A stretch of DNA of 64,000 nucleotides from Novosphingobium chloroacetimidivorans (GCF_014204535.1 NZ_JACHLR010000012.1:62001-126000), one strand, 5' to 3'. Shown: positions 52,614-62,348, counted from the first letter of the stretch. Notes: generated from the letters alone by a model not told the origin. A program made the numbers and translations.

Positions 52614-54796
52614 GGTCTCTCCCGCTCCCTGAGAATGCGCTGGACCGTGGCCCGTAGTGTCGGCAGCGTGCTGCGGGACTTCACCAGCACCGCATCGACC
52701 GGCCCGCCTGCATCGAGCGGAAAGTCCTGCGCCGAGAACACGATCGTCGGCAGCGGCGTACCATCCGCCTTGACCAGCAAGGGCAGGATATCCAGCCCGG
52801 AGCCATCGGGCAGGCCGATGTCGAGGATCACCAGATCGGGCAGCTCGACTTCGAGAATCGCGCGCGCGGAAACCAGGCCATTGGCGCGGATCACCCGCGC
52901 TTCGCCAGACAGCGAGGCGGCAACCACTTTCACCAGGTCCTCGTCGTCGTCGATCTGCAGCACGGTCGGGCAGTGCGCGGTGGGACTGCCCAGCGGCGCG
53001 GGCGTCGCCACGCTCTCCTCTTGGGGTGTGCACGGCGTGGTTTCGGCTTGGACACATGGGAGCGCGAAGCCGAAGCAGGCGCCGCCGCCGGGCGCGTTCT
53101 CGACCCAGATCGTGCCGCCATGGCGATGGATGATCTCGCGGGCGATCGCCAGGCCCAGCCCGGTGCCACCGACCGAGCCGGAGGTCGGCGCCTGCACGAA
53201 GCGGTCGAAGATGTGCTCGCGATAGGACGCGGGCACGCCCGGCCCCTCGTCGCAGACCTGGACCAGCGCCCGGTCCTCTTCCAGACTGAGGCGCACGGTC
53301 ACCGTCGAGTGCTCGGGCGTGTGGCGGACGGCGTTAGACAGCAAGTTGGCGGCGACCTGCAGCAGCCGCTGGCGGTCCGCCTCGACGGCGCAACTGTCCT
53401 CTCCGAACTCGGTGCGCAAGGTCACGTTCTTGGCGGCAGCGGTAACCTCGCATTCGATAACCGCTTGGTGGATCACCGCAATGAGGTCCGTAGGCTGCAT
53501 CTCGAGCGCCATGCGGCCGCTGCCGAACTTCTCCAGATCGAGAATATCGTTGGTAAGGCGGATGAGCCGTCGCGCATTGTTCTCCGCGATCTCGACAAGC
53601 TGCTGCGCCGCCTCGGGCAAGTCACCCGCCGCGCCGCCACGCAACAAGCCCAGCGAGCCGACCACGGACGTCAGCGGCGTGCGCAGTTCATGGCTGACGG
53701 TGGCGATGAAGTCATCCTTGATCCGCTCGATCTCGCGGCGGTGCGAGATGTCGCGGATGGATGCGACGATGTGCAATCCGTCGGGCACCGGCATCAGCCC
53801 GAGCGCGACGTCGACCGGCACCACCCGGCCGTCGCGCGTGCGGGCATGGCGATCGAGGAACAGCGTGCGCTGCAGCTTGCCTCCGGACAGGCCGATGCGC
53901 TCGTGGAAGCTGCCGTCACCGTCGGCGATGTCGAGCACCACGGAGACGTCGCGGCGCCTGAGTTCGGCAGGCTCGTATCCGAGGACCGAGCGAGCCGCCG
54001 CATTGACGTTCTCGATCGTACCGCTGGGATTGAGGATGACGATCGCATCGCTGGTGCTGTTCAGGATCGCCCGGTTGCGCGCCGAGGCATCCGCTTCGGC
54101 GACCATGACGCTCCAGCGTTCCCGGCGCGTTTTCCACATCGCCAGCATGCTGCCCAGCATCGTGGCACTGATCATCGCGATCAGCAGCCAGACGATGCTG
54201 CGCGAGCGGTACGTACGATCCCAGTAAGCGGCGCGGCCCAGATCGAGCTGCCGCACATCCTCCGCGATCAGCGCTTCCAGCTGCGCCTCGATCCGGTTCA
54301 TCAGGACCTGACCTTGGCCGCCGGACACGCGCGCTTGCGCGCTGGCTTGCCCGCGCCGACGCAAGAGGCTCAGCACCTCGTCCATCTCGGCGAACTTGGC
54401 AGTGATCAGCCGCCGCATCTCCGCCATGCGCGTGCGATACTCGGAAGTCCCGGCCGAGCGCTGCAACCCGTCGAGTTCGCCGAGGATCTCTGCCCGCGCC
54501 GGCTCGTACTTCTGGAGGAAGGAGGGATCGCGGGTGATGACGAAGCCGCGCTGCGCGGTTTCGGCCTTGCGCAGGCTCCCCACCAGCCTGAGCGCGCGCA
54601 CGTGCCTGCCCGAGACCTGCGTAACCAGATCACCGGTTTGCCGCATGCGGCCATATTCGCCATCAAGCCAGAAGCCGAACGCAATCAGGATAGCGGGCAC
54701 GAGCACGGCAAGAACCAGGTAGCCGGGCATCAGGGGCGGGTGCGCGGGGTGGGCAAAAGCGGGCGCAGCGTCGGTCGGGGCGGTGGGCGCGGTCAT
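52610..54796 (-). CDS. Hybrid sensor histidine kinase (CHASE3-PAS-HisKA-HATPase-REC)
   Basis: A 728-residue membrane kinase. A transmembrane helix at about 25-45 is followed by an extracytoplasmic CHASE3-like four-helix domain (to ~200, including KAETAQRGFVITRDPSFLQKY). A second helix (about 203-222), a PAS domain (240-350), HisKA with SHELRTPL (His near 368), HATPase (NLLSNAVRHTPEH, DEGPGVP, GTGLGLAIAREI) and a carboxy-terminal receiver (acceptor Asp near 658 in LVILDIGLPD) follow. The ligand is unknown. It overlaps the regulators on both sides by four bases. Confidence 0.93.
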   Translation of the reverse strand: MTAPTAPTDAAPAFAHPAHPPLMPGYLVLAVLVPAILIAFGFWLDGEYGRMRQTGDLVTQVSGRHVRALRLVGSLRKAETAQRGFVITRDPSFLQKYEPARAEILGELDGLQRSAGTSEYRTRMAEMRRLITAKFAEMDEVLSLLRRRGQASAQARVSGGQGQVLMNRIEAQLEALIAEDVRQLDLGRAAYWDRTYRSRSIVWLLIAMISATMLGSMLAMWKTRRERWSVMVAEADASARNRAILNSTSDAIVILNPSGTIENVNAAARSVLGYEPAELRRRDVSVVLDIADGDGSFHERIGLSGGKLQRTLFLDRHARTRDGRVVPVDVALGLMPVPDGLHIVASIRDISHRREIERIKDDFIATVSHELRTPLTSVVGSLGLLRGGAAGDLPEAAQQLVEIAENNARRLIRLTNDILDLEKFGSGRMALEMQPTDLIAVIHQAVIECEVTAAAKNVTLRTEFGEDSCAVEADRQRLLQVAANLLSNAVRHTPEHSTVTVRLSLEEDRALVQVCDEGPGVPASYREHIFDRFVQAPTSGSVGGTGLGLAIAREIIHRHGGTIWVENAPGGGACFGFALPCVQAETTPCTPQEESVATPAPLGSPTAHCPTVLQIDDDEDLVKVVAASLSGEARVIRANGLVSARAILEVELPDLVILDIGLPDGSGLDILPLLVKADGTPLPTIVFSAQDFPLDAGGPVDAVLVKSRSTLPTLRATVQRILRERERP

Positions 54797-55425
54797 TGCG
54801 CGGTCTCCCCCAGCAGCGGCTGCAGGGCGAGCATGGCCTGCATGCGGTTGTGAACGCCGAGCAGGCGGAAGATCGCGGTCAGGTGCGCCTTCACCGTCGC
54901 CTCGCTTACGTCGAGGTCTTGCGCGATCTGCTTGTTGGCGCGCCCGTCCGCCAGCGCGAACAGGACCCGGCGACGCGCAGGCGATAGCTTCGCCATGCGC
55001 TCACGCACGAGGCCGGCGTCGCCGCAAATTCGCCCCGCGGAAAAGACCGGCTTGCCCGCGACGATCCCGCGCAAGGCTTCGGCCAGGTTGTCGAGCGGCG
55101 CGGACTTGCGCAGGAACCCCGCGGCGCCAAGCTCTCGCGCGGTCCTGGCAAGCGCCGGCTCCTCGCGTGCGGTGACGATCACCACCGGCACTTGCGGCAG
55201 AGCGAACTGCAGTTGCAGCAAGCCGGAGAAGCCATGCGTGTCGGGCAGCATCAGGTCCAGCAGCGCCAGATCGAATCGGCGCCCTCGCGCCACGAGCGCT
55301 TCGGCCTGCGCGATCGTACCGACGCCGCTGATCACGGCGCCGGGTATCGCGTGACGCACCGCAAGGGCCAGTCCCTCACGTGCGAGCGGATGATCGTCCG
55401 CGATCAGAATCCTGCGCGTGTCCAT
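54793..55425 (-). CDS. NarL/LuxR-type response regulator
   Basis: A 210-residue transcription factor. The receiver (residues 4-120) has IADDHPLAREG, acceptor aspartate in LALLDLMLPDTHG and lysine in GFLRKSAPL. A LuxR-type helix-turn-helix is at about 145-205 (GRANKQIAQDLDVSEATVKAHL). ATG at 55423-55425 was chosen. It is the promoter-proximal gene of the signalling operon. Confidence 0.93.
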   Translation of the reverse strand: MDTRRILIADDHPLAREGLALAVRHAIPGAVISGVGTIAQAEALVARGRRFDLALLDLMLPDTHGFSGLLQLQFALPQVPVVIVTAREEPALARTARELGAAGFLRKSAPLDNLAEALRGIVAGKPVFSAGRICGDAGLVRERMAKLSPARRRVLFALADGRANKQIAQDLDVSEATVKAHLTAIFRLLGVHNRMQAMLALQPLLGETAQ

Positions 55426-55567
55426 TCCCTGTTTTCCGACCCCACGGCGCCGTTGCGCTCTGAGTGCAGCTTCATTCAGGGATGAGTTCGTGTTTCTGGT
55501 TCTTCTGTACAGCGTTATTGCTTCCAGAGGCGTGCAGATAAGCGACACGCCGCAGGGCTCGCCAACA

Positions 55568-56239
55568 ATGCAAAACCACGGTCTGTCGATTCAAGACGCG
55601 CCTTTTGTCCTCCTGGTAGCGCGCGACCTGTCCCGAACCGCGCAGTTGCGCGAAGAACTGCAGGCCGCGGGATGGCGGGTCGATCGGGCGACCGACGCCG
55701 CGGAGGCGCGGAAGATCGCCGCTGCGGAGACGGTGGCGGTGCTGATCGTCGATCTGGCCGACTCACCGGACGATGGCGAGATCGCCGCCGGCACCCTGCG
55801 CGGGGTCACCGGTCCCAGCCATGCCGCTCCGATCCTTGCACTTGCCGTGCAGAGCGAACGACAGACTGATCCGAAATCGAGCAGAGTGGATGGCCTGTTG
55901 CCAAGCTGCCCGAGCGGCAACGCCATCGTGCGTGCACTCGAGGACTGGCGACCGGTCTCGCTTGAACCGACTCGCCGCATCGTGGCCATGTTCGGTTCAG
56001 GTCCGATCGCCGGCATGATGCAGCGGCTGGCGCTCCGGCTCGAAGCCGCGCTTGCCCAACTCGAGCGTGGCACGTTCGACAAGGCCGAAGCGCATCGGCT
56101 GGCAGGGCTGTGCGGCACACTGGGCTTTGCCCAGGCGCACGCGGCCTGGCTGGACCTGTCTCTGGGTGAGAAGACGGTACTGACCGAGGCGCGCCGCACC
56201 ACGCGACTCACGCTGGCCGCGATCGCACGCGGGCTCTAG
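55568..56239 (+). CDS. Pseudo-receiver/HPt phosphotransfer protein
   Basis: A 223-residue protein divergent from the response-regulator operon. Residues ~10-130 look like a receiver that keeps an aspartate in VLIVDLADSP but lacks the usual acidic pair and the conserved lysine. The carboxy-terminal part has an HPt motif, EAHRLAGLCGTLGFA, with the likely phospho-histidine at about 176. It would shuttle phosphate between the hybrid kinase receiver and the two stand-alone regulators; this is inferred from context. Confidence 0.65.
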   Translation: MQNHGLSIQDAPFVLLVARDLSRTAQLREELQAAGWRVDRATDAAEARKIAAAETVAVLIVDLADSPDDGEIAAGTLRGVTGPSHAAPILALAVQSERQTDPKSSRVDGLLPSCPSGNAIVRALEDWRPVSLEPTRRIVAMFGSGPIAGMMQRLALRLEAALAQLERGTFDKAEAHRLAGLCGTLGFAQAHAAWLDLSLGEKTVLTEARRTTRLTLAAIARGL

Positions 56240-56422
56240 GCCCGCGAAGACGAACAGCGGCAGCGCGGGAAATCCACTCTAAGTAACATGTATGAAGCCA
56301 CGAGGATGCTGCGTGCAGCAAACGCCCGGCTGAACGCCGGTGCGTGGCTGCAAAAGGTGCTGCTCCAATGCCGTAACCGCCTGTTAGTTCCCGCCATTTT
56401 TTGCGTTGGTTAATTTCGCGTT

Positions 56423-56434
56423 AGCCCGCGGGCT
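56423..56434. promoter_or_regulatory. 12-bp palindrome upstream of the autotransporter
   Basis: AGCCCGCGGGCT is a perfect 12-bp palindrome 64 bp before the autotransporter ATG. It lies in an A/T-rich promoter-like stretch (GGTTAATTTCGCGTT before, TTAAACTTTG after). It may be a regulator site; no known box is recognised. Confidence 0.3.
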
Positions 56435-56497
56435 TAGGTTTCTCTTAAACTTTGAAGCCAAGCATGGTCGTGCGGAGGGGGCAGAGAGGACAACGAC

Positions 56498-59400
56498 ATG
56501 CCCAAAACTTTAAAGGGCACGGCAAGCAGAGTCGCAATGACCGCTTGTCTTGCAGCAATCGGCACGGCAACTTTTTCATCGCAAGCACAGGCACAGAATA
56601 TCTGCAGCACTCTACTGGGTGCGACTACCTGTGATGTCACTACCGATACGCTGATCTCGCCGCTGGTTCCGGTGACCGGCGCGCTCAACGTAACGGTGGA
56701 TGGCACCGCCGACTTGCTCGGCTCAGTGGTCGCCGACGCGACGGGGGCCGTAGATCTCGTTGCCAGTACCGACGTTCTGTCCAGCGCTCCCAACGCACCC
56801 GCGCTGTCGTTGACCAGCGACGATGCCATCAACGCGACGGTCCAGAGCCTCACAACCAGCGGCGCCAACGCGACTGCCGCGCTGCTGCGCGCTGGCGCCG
56901 GCGTGACGCTCGACGTGCTCGGCCCAGTGACCACGTCGGCCGACGGCGCGGACGGCATCAACGTCCTGTCCGCCTCGCTCGATCTCACCGCCGATGCGGT
57001 AGAGACCCTTGGCGCCGATGCGGACGGGCTGGAACTCGTCACGCTCGATGGCCCGATCGCGCTCGATGTCGATCTGGTCGAGACGCAAGGCGCGCTGGCC
57101 GACGGCGCGATCCTGAATGCAGTGGGTGCGATCGACCTCGATTTGGGCGTGCTGCGGACCGAAGGCGGCCAGGCGCTCGGGCTCAACCTCTCGACCGATC
57201 CCACGGCCTGCGCGGCACTGGGTGCGGGAAGCTGCGACATCAACGGCGTGGTCGGCACGCTGACGACGCAAGGCCCCGGCAGCATCGGCGCCCTGGTCAA
57301 CGCGGCGGCCGCGACCTCGCTCGAAATTGACCTGCTGCAGACGAACGGCAACGACGCGGCCGGCATCGATCTCACCACCGCACCGGGCGCCTGCCTCGTG
57401 ATCGGCGCCGGTGCCTGCGGTACCGACTTCACCGTCGGCAACCTGCTGACGCTGGGCGATCGATCGCCCGGCATCCTGGCGACCATCGTCGGCCCGACGA
57501 CCGCCAATGTCGACCTGCTGGAAACCGATGGCGCGGACTCGCCGGGCATCTCCATCGTCGGCGATCCCACCGCCTGCGTCCTGCTCGGCTCGGGCGCGTG
57601 CAACACCGGCGTCAATCTCGGCAACCTGCTCACGACCGGCGATCGGTCGGGCGGCGTGGCTGTCGACGTGCCGGCGCTGATCACCGCCGATCTCGGCTCG
57701 ATCATCACAGAGGGCGACGATGCACCCGGCATCGTGCTCAACGCCGATCCGCAGGCTTGCGCGACACTGGGCGTGGGATCGTGCGGCGTAGACCTCAATG
57801 CCACGCAAGTGACCACCGGCGGCGCCAACTCGCCCGGCATCGGCATCGCCGCGGTCGGTCCGATCTCCCTCGACCTCGGCAGCGTCACCACCAACGGCGT
57901 CAACTCGCCCGCGATCGGCATCGCCACCGACCCGACCGTCTGCGCCATCCTCGGCGCAGGGGAATGCACCACCGACATCACCGCCGGCTCGATCACCACC
58001 AGCGGCGATGGCTCGCCGGGCCTTGGCGTGCTGGCAAGCGGCCCGCTGACAGTGACGACCGGCCCCGTCTCGACACTAGGCACCGATGCGGACGGCATCA
58101 CGCTCGTCACCGATCCGACCGCCTGCGTGATCGCCGGCGCCGCCAGCTGCGGCACCACCGGTCTGCTGGGTCCGGTGCGCACCGGGGGTGACGGCTCGAC
58201 CGGCATCGGCGTCGCGGCGGCGGGTCCGGTCCGGCTCGACACCGGCAGCATCACCACGCTGGGCAACAACGCGCCCGGCCTGGTGGTCGAGACCGACCCG
58301 GAGGCCTGCGCCATCATCGGCACCGGCGCCTGCTCGACCACGGTCAACACCGGCTCAGTCGCGACCAGTGGCAATGGCTCGCCGGGCATCGGCATCCTTG
58401 CCGGTGGTCCGACGACGGTGACCACGGGGCCGATCACGACGATCGGCGGGCAGTCGCCCGGCCTGACGGTCACCACCGATCCTGCCGCCTGCCTGGCGGT
58501 CGGCGCGGCGCTGTGCACCGCCAACATCGTCACCGGTCCGGTCAACACCGGCGGGGTCGACTCTCCGGGCGTGACCGTCGGCGTCACTGGTCCAACCACG
58601 ATCACCACCGGGCCGATCACCACGGGCGGCGGCAACTCCGATGGCGTGACCGTCACCATCGATCCCTCCGCGTGCCTGGCGCTGGGTCGCACCGACTGCG
58701 TGACCACTGTCAACACCGGCCCGATCGACACCGGCGGCCCCGGCTCCGGAGGCGTCGTCATCACCGATCCGGGTAGCGGTCCGGGCGCACCCGGCGGCGG
58801 CACAGGCGGACCTGGTGGAGGCACCGGGGGTCCGGGCGGCGGCACGGGCGGCGACACCGTCACCGTGATCACCGGACCGATCAACTCCAACGATGACGGC
58901 ATCGACATCGATACCGGCTGCACGCAGGTAAACGTAACGGCCACCGGCCCGATCAACTCGCGCAACGGCACCGGCATCGAAGTCGCCAGCGCTTGCGGCG
59001 TCACCGTCACCACCCTCGACGGCGCCCCCGTCCAGGGTGCGACCGGCGGCATCGACGTGACTTCGGGCACCGGCTCGACGATCACCATCGGCGACCTGGT
59101 CCAGGCGGGCAACGGCCTGGCGGTGCAGGTCAACGGCGCAGCCACCACCGTCACCAACCAGGCCACCGGTGAAGTCGTCGGACGCGTCGACCTGACCGAT
59201 GCCAACGACGTGTTCAACAATGCCGGCAGCTTCCGCCCGGTCGGCAACAGCAGCTTCGGCGGCGGCACCGACGTGCTGAACAACTCGGGCTCGATCGTCA
59301 TCAACCCGGGTGCCCCGGCTGCTCCGGCGGCGGTGGCTTTCACCGGGCTGGAGACGCTCAACAACTCCGGCCTGATCGACATGCGCAACGGCCGGGTGGG

Positions 59401-60625
59401 TGACAGCCTGACCGTGCCGGGCGCCTTCACCGGCTCGGGCGCAAGCACGCTGGGCGTCGATGTCGGCGCCATCACCGCCGATCGCCTCGTCGTCGGCGGC
59501 GCGGCGACGGGCTCGACCGCGGTGCTGGTCAACGGCCTCAACGGCGGCTTCGTCAACGGCGCGGTCGTGGTCGATGCGGGCGCCGGAACCGGGGCTAACG
59601 CCTTCACCCTGGGCAACGGCGGCACGGTGGGCATCGTCGACTACTCGCTGGTCTACAACGCGGGCACCAACGACTTCGCGGTCTTCGGCCTGCCCAACCA
59701 GTCGGCAGTCTCGCCGCTGCTGCTGGTCGATGGCGCCCGCCAGATCACCTATCGGTCGAGCGACGCGGTCGCCGCCCACCTCGACGGGGTGCGCACCGGC
59801 AAGGCGTTCTGGATGGATGCCTATGGCCTGGTCGACAAGCGCCGGCAGAGCTACGCCACCACGGCCTTCGGCCAGCCGGTCGGCTACTCGCTCGACAGCA
59901 AGCAGGACTTCTTCGGCGTCCAGGCCGGTGTCGACCTGCTCGGGACCGAGACGGGAACGGTAGCCGGCGTGACTGGCGGCTACGCCAGCAGCCAGCTCAA
60001 CATCACGGCGGGCGCCGGCCGAGTGCGGTACGACAGCTTCAACGTCGGCCTCTATGGTCGCGCCGCTGTCGGCCCGCTGCGGATCGAAGGTCTCGCCAAG
60101 TACGAGAACGTCAGGGCGCGCTACCGGGACGTGCTCGCCGGGCTGGGTGACAAAAGCAAGGCCGACGGCTTCGGCGGCTACGTGAAGGTCTCCGGCGCAT
60201 TCGGGTCGGACCGCTTCACGGTCTCGCCTTTCGCCTCGCTCGACTACTCGGACCTCGATTGGAAGGGCCTCGACCTCGGCGTCGCCACGGCGGACTTCGA
60301 CACCGCCAAGGGCCTGCGCGGCAAGGCGGGGGCGCGGGTCGATGCGCTCGTCTCCGACGGGCCGAGCAAGATCCGCGTCTACGCTTCGGGCGCCTATGTG
60401 CACGAGTTCAAGGGACGTGACCGGATGACGCTTGCCAGTACCGACGCAGGAGGCGGCTTCAGCTTCGCCTACCGCCTGCCCGCGGTGCCCGACTACGGCC
60501 AGGCCAAGATCGGCATCGCCATCGACCAGGGCGAGCGCGTCAGCGGATTCATCGAGGCACAGGGCGACTTCAGCAGCTCGTACAAGGGTGGCGGCGCCCG
60601 AGCGGGGCTGTCCTTGCGGTTCTGA
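56498..60625 (+). CDS. Autotransporter with nine 61-residue Cys-pair repeats
   Basis: A 1375-residue secreted or surface protein. A signal peptide covers about residues 1-33 (ending SSQAQAQ). Residues ~238-734 hold nine repeats of exactly 61 residues in the checked copies, each with a CX7C pair in the form DPxACxxLGxGxC and a GSITTxGxxSPGIGI-like beta strand pattern. A Gly-rich linker (GGGTGGPGGGTGG, about 768-785) and beta-helix-like segments follow. The last ~280 residues are an autotransporter beta-barrel (begins near MDAYGLVDKRRQSY, ends GLSLRF). AGAGGA precedes the ATG. Function unknown; adhesion or biofilm role is possible. Confidence 0.87.
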   Translation: MPKTLKGTASRVAMTACLAAIGTATFSSQAQAQNICSTLLGATTCDVTTDTLISPLVPVTGALNVTVDGTADLLGSVVADATGAVDLVASTDVLSSAPNAPALSLTSDDAINATVQSLTTSGANATAALLRAGAGVTLDVLGPVTTSADGADGINVLSASLDLTADAVETLGADADGLELVTLDGPIALDVDLVETQGALADGAILNAVGAIDLDLGVLRTEGGQALGLNLSTDPTACAALGAGSCDINGVVGTLTTQGPGSIGALVNAAAATSLEIDLLQTNGNDAAGIDLTTAPGACLVIGAGACGTDFTVGNLLTLGDRSPGILATIVGPTTANVDLLETDGADSPGISIVGDPTACVLLGSGACNTGVNLGNLLTTGDRSGGVAVDVPALITADLGSIITEGDDAPGIVLNADPQACATLGVGSCGVDLNATQVTTGGANSPGIGIAAVGPISLDLGSVTTNGVNSPAIGIATDPTVCAILGAGECTTDITAGSITTSGDGSPGLGVLASGPLTVTTGPVSTLGTDADGITLVTDPTACVIAGAASCGTTGLLGPVRTGGDGSTGIGVAAAGPVRLDTGSITTLGNNAPGLVVETDPEACAIIGTGACSTTVNTGSVATSGNGSPGIGILAGGPTTVTTGPITTIGGQSPGLTVTTDPAACLAVGAALCTANIVTGPVNTGGVDSPGVTVGVTGPTTITTGPITTGGGNSDGVTVTIDPSACLALGRTDCVTTVNTGPIDTGGPGSGGVVITDPGSGPGAPGGGTGGPGGGTGGPGGGTGGDTVTVITGPINSNDDGIDIDTGCTQVNVTATGPINSRNGTGIEVASACGVTVTTLDGAPVQGATGGIDVTSGTGSTITIGDLVQAGNGLAVQVNGAATTVTNQATGEVVGRVDLTDANDVFNNAGSFRPVGNSSFGGGTDVLNNSGSIVINPGAPAAPAAVAFTGLETLNNSGLIDMRNGRVGDSLTVPGAFTGSGASTLGVDVGAITADRLVVGGAATGSTAVLVNGLNGGFVNGAVVVDAGAGTGANAFTLGNGGTVGIVDYSLVYNAGTNDFAVFGLPNQSAVSPLLLVDGARQITYRSSDAVAAHLDGVRTGKAFWMDAYGLVDKRRQSYATTAFGQPVGYSLDSKQDFFGVQAGVDLLGTETGTVAGVTGGYASSQLNITAGAGRVRYDSFNVGLYGRAAVGPLRIEGLAKYENVRARYRDVLAGLGDKSKADGFGGYVKVSGAFGSDRFTVSPFASLDYSDLDWKGLDLGVATADFDTAKGLRGKAGARVDALVSDGPSKIRVYASGAYVHEFKGRDRMTLASTDAGGGFSFAYRLPAVPDYGQAKIGIAIDQGERVSGFIEAQGDFSSSYKGGGARAGLSLRF

Positions 60626-60636
60626 ACCGCGCCTTC

Positions 60637-60671
60637 AGGGGAGGACGGCCCGGCCGCCCTCCCCTTTTTCT
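60637..60671 (+). terminator. Rho-independent terminator of the autotransporter gene
   Basis: AGGGGAGGACGGCC pairs with GGCCGCCCTCCCCT with one mismatch and is followed by TTTTCTT, 12 bp after the stop. It separates the autotransporter from the EAL gene starting at 60693. Confidence 0.85.
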
Positions 60672-60692
60672 TGTCACGGAAAGGTTTCGCAC

Positions 60693-62036
60693 GTGGACAT
60701 GAAGTGGTCCCCCAGGGCAGATCACCAGAGCGAGCCCAGCATCGGGCAGCGCCCGTTCACGGCATCTGTCGGCACCTGGCTCGATATGCGCGCCTGTGCC
60801 CAGGCGGTCGAGCAGGCCTTGCGCGAACTGCCCGCAGGCGAGCGGCTGGGGCTGCTGCTGCTCGAAGTCTGGGGCCTGAGCGAACAGCTCGACGCGCTGG
60901 TGAGCGAGCGCGGCGACGCGGCGGGCCACCGGGCGATGATCGCGCTCGGCGTCGGGCCGCCCCCGGACACGCGCATCGCCCGCGTCGGCCGCGGCACGCT
61001 GGCGCTGATCTTCCCCCATCTCGACGGTATCGTCCACGGCGAGCGCCTTGCCGAGGCAGTGGCGACCGGGCCGCTGCTGATCTTCGCCGGTGCCGGCATT
61101 CCGGTCCCGCTCGACATGCGCGCCGGGCTCGCCATCGCGCCAGACCATGGCACCACGTTCGAGACGCTGCTCGCCCGCGCCGAACTGGCAGTGATCGAAC
61201 TGCGCAGCAAGCAGACCAGCAGCTTCGCCACCTATCGCTCGGACGTGCAGGCCCGCGCCATCCGCCGCGCCCGGCTGCGCCAGGATTTGGAGCGCGCCGA
61301 GCAGGAGGGCCAGTTCGAACTGTTCTACCAGCCGCAGGTGGACCTCGCGAGCGGGCGCGTCGTCGGCGCCGAGGCGCTGATGCGCTGGCATCATCCGACG
61401 CAGGGCCTGCTGGCGCCCGGCGACTTCCTCGCGCGGCTGGAGCAGATGTCGCAGGCCCGCCGCGTCGACACCTGGGTGCTGGAAACCGCCGCCTCGCAGG
61501 CTGCCGCCTGGAACGGCCCGAAGCCGGGCGTGCGGGTGGCGATCAACATCTTCCCCGACCGGCTCGGCGACCGGCTGGTCGCGGATGTCGAGCGCGTGCT
61601 GGGCGAACACGGCCTTGCACCCGAGGCCCTGGAGATTGAGATCCCCGAACGCCATGCCCTCGACGACATCGACAGCGCCGCGCGCACGGTGAAGTCGCTG
61701 CGGCGGCTGGGCGTGTCGGTGGCGCTCGACGATTTCGGCACCGGCTTCGCCTCGCTCACTGCGATCAGCGCGCTGGATGTGAACCGCCTGAAGATCGACC
61801 GCAGCTTCGTCGCCGACATGCTGTCGAACGGCAAGAGCGTGGCGATCATCTCGACCCTGATCGAGTTGGGGCGGCGCATTGACCTGTCGATCCTGGCGGA
61901 AGGCATCGAAACCGCCGAACAGCGCGACGTGCTGCAAGCGTTCGGCTGCAACGAGGGCCAGGGCTACCTCTTCGGCAAGCCGATGCCCCCCGAGCAGCTG
62001 TGGCCGGTCTGCGCGGCAATGAGGCGCGCGGGGTAA
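60693..62036 (+). CDS. EAL-domain c-di-GMP phosphodiesterase with degenerate GGDEF
   Basis: A 447-residue cytoplasmic protein. Residues ~30-185 resemble a GGDEF domain that has lost the active-site motif (RVGRGTLALIFP in its place) but keeps the end LARAELAVIELRSK. The EAL domain (~195-440) keeps key residues: GAEALMRWHHP, NIFP, EIEIPE, LDDFGTGFASL, LKIDRSF, LAEGIET and GQGYLFGKPM. It is therefore probably an active c-di-GMP hydrolase. GTG at 60693 with GGAAAGG ahead was chosen. Confidence 0.88.
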   Translation: MDMKWSPRADHQSEPSIGQRPFTASVGTWLDMRACAQAVEQALRELPAGERLGLLLLEVWGLSEQLDALVSERGDAAGHRAMIALGVGPPPDTRIARVGRGTLALIFPHLDGIVHGERLAEAVATGPLLIFAGAGIPVPLDMRAGLAIAPDHGTTFETLLARAELAVIELRSKQTSSFATYRSDVQARAIRRARLRQDLERAEQEGQFELFYQPQVDLASGRVVGAEALMRWHHPTQGLLAPGDFLARLEQMSQARRVDTWVLETAASQAAAWNGPKPGVRVAINIFPDRLGDRLVADVERVLGEHGLAPEALEIEIPERHALDDIDSAARTVKSLRRLGVSVALDDFGTGFASLTAISALDVNRLKIDRSFVADMLSNGKSVAIISTLIELGRRIDLSILAEGIETAEQRDVLQAFGCNEGQGYLFGKPMPPEQLWPVCAAMRRAG

Positions 62037-62047
62037 AGGAGGACACT

Positions 62048-62348
62048 GTCCTCCCCGGCACGGGGAGGGGGACCATCCGCAGGATGGTGGAGGGGAATCT
62101 CGGCACCGCCGGATCTTGCCGGCAAGCACGGGTGAGGACGCGAGTCCCCTCCACCCCTCGCTGCGCGAGCGGTCCCCCTCCCCGGCACGGGGAGGTCAAG
62201 CTGCTCTCAGATCCTCCCCTGCAAGGGGAGGTGGCAGTCCGCAGGACTGACGGAGGGGTGTCACCGCTGGTGGAGTGCTCTACCGAGAGGGTTACACCCC
62301 TCCACCACCAGCTACGCTGGCGGTCCCCCTCCCCTTGCAGGGGAGGAT
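62048..62348. repeat. Cluster of four palindromic repeats (type A)
   Basis: Units at about 62048-62096, 62145-62195, 62211-62260 and 62294-62348 alternate in orientation. Each has a CTCCCC..GGGGAG hairpin plus a variable hairpin (ATCCGCAGGAT, CGCTGCGCGAGCG, AGTCCGCAGGACT, AGCTACGCT). They fill the 338-bp gap between the EAL gene and the DAHP synthase; no gene is seen there. Confidence 0.85.

Noticed and set aside
57199..58700. Regular 183-bp repeats as a CRISPR-like or satellite array
   Set aside because: The repeats are in frame, encode a 61-residue protein unit and vary mainly at synonymous or conservative positions.
56434..59634. 1066-codon open frame on the minus strand
   Set aside because: It is exactly antisense to the autotransporter repeats, is Pro/Val/Ser low complexity and has no ribosome binding site or known domain. 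The plus-strand frame has a signal peptide and beta-barrel.
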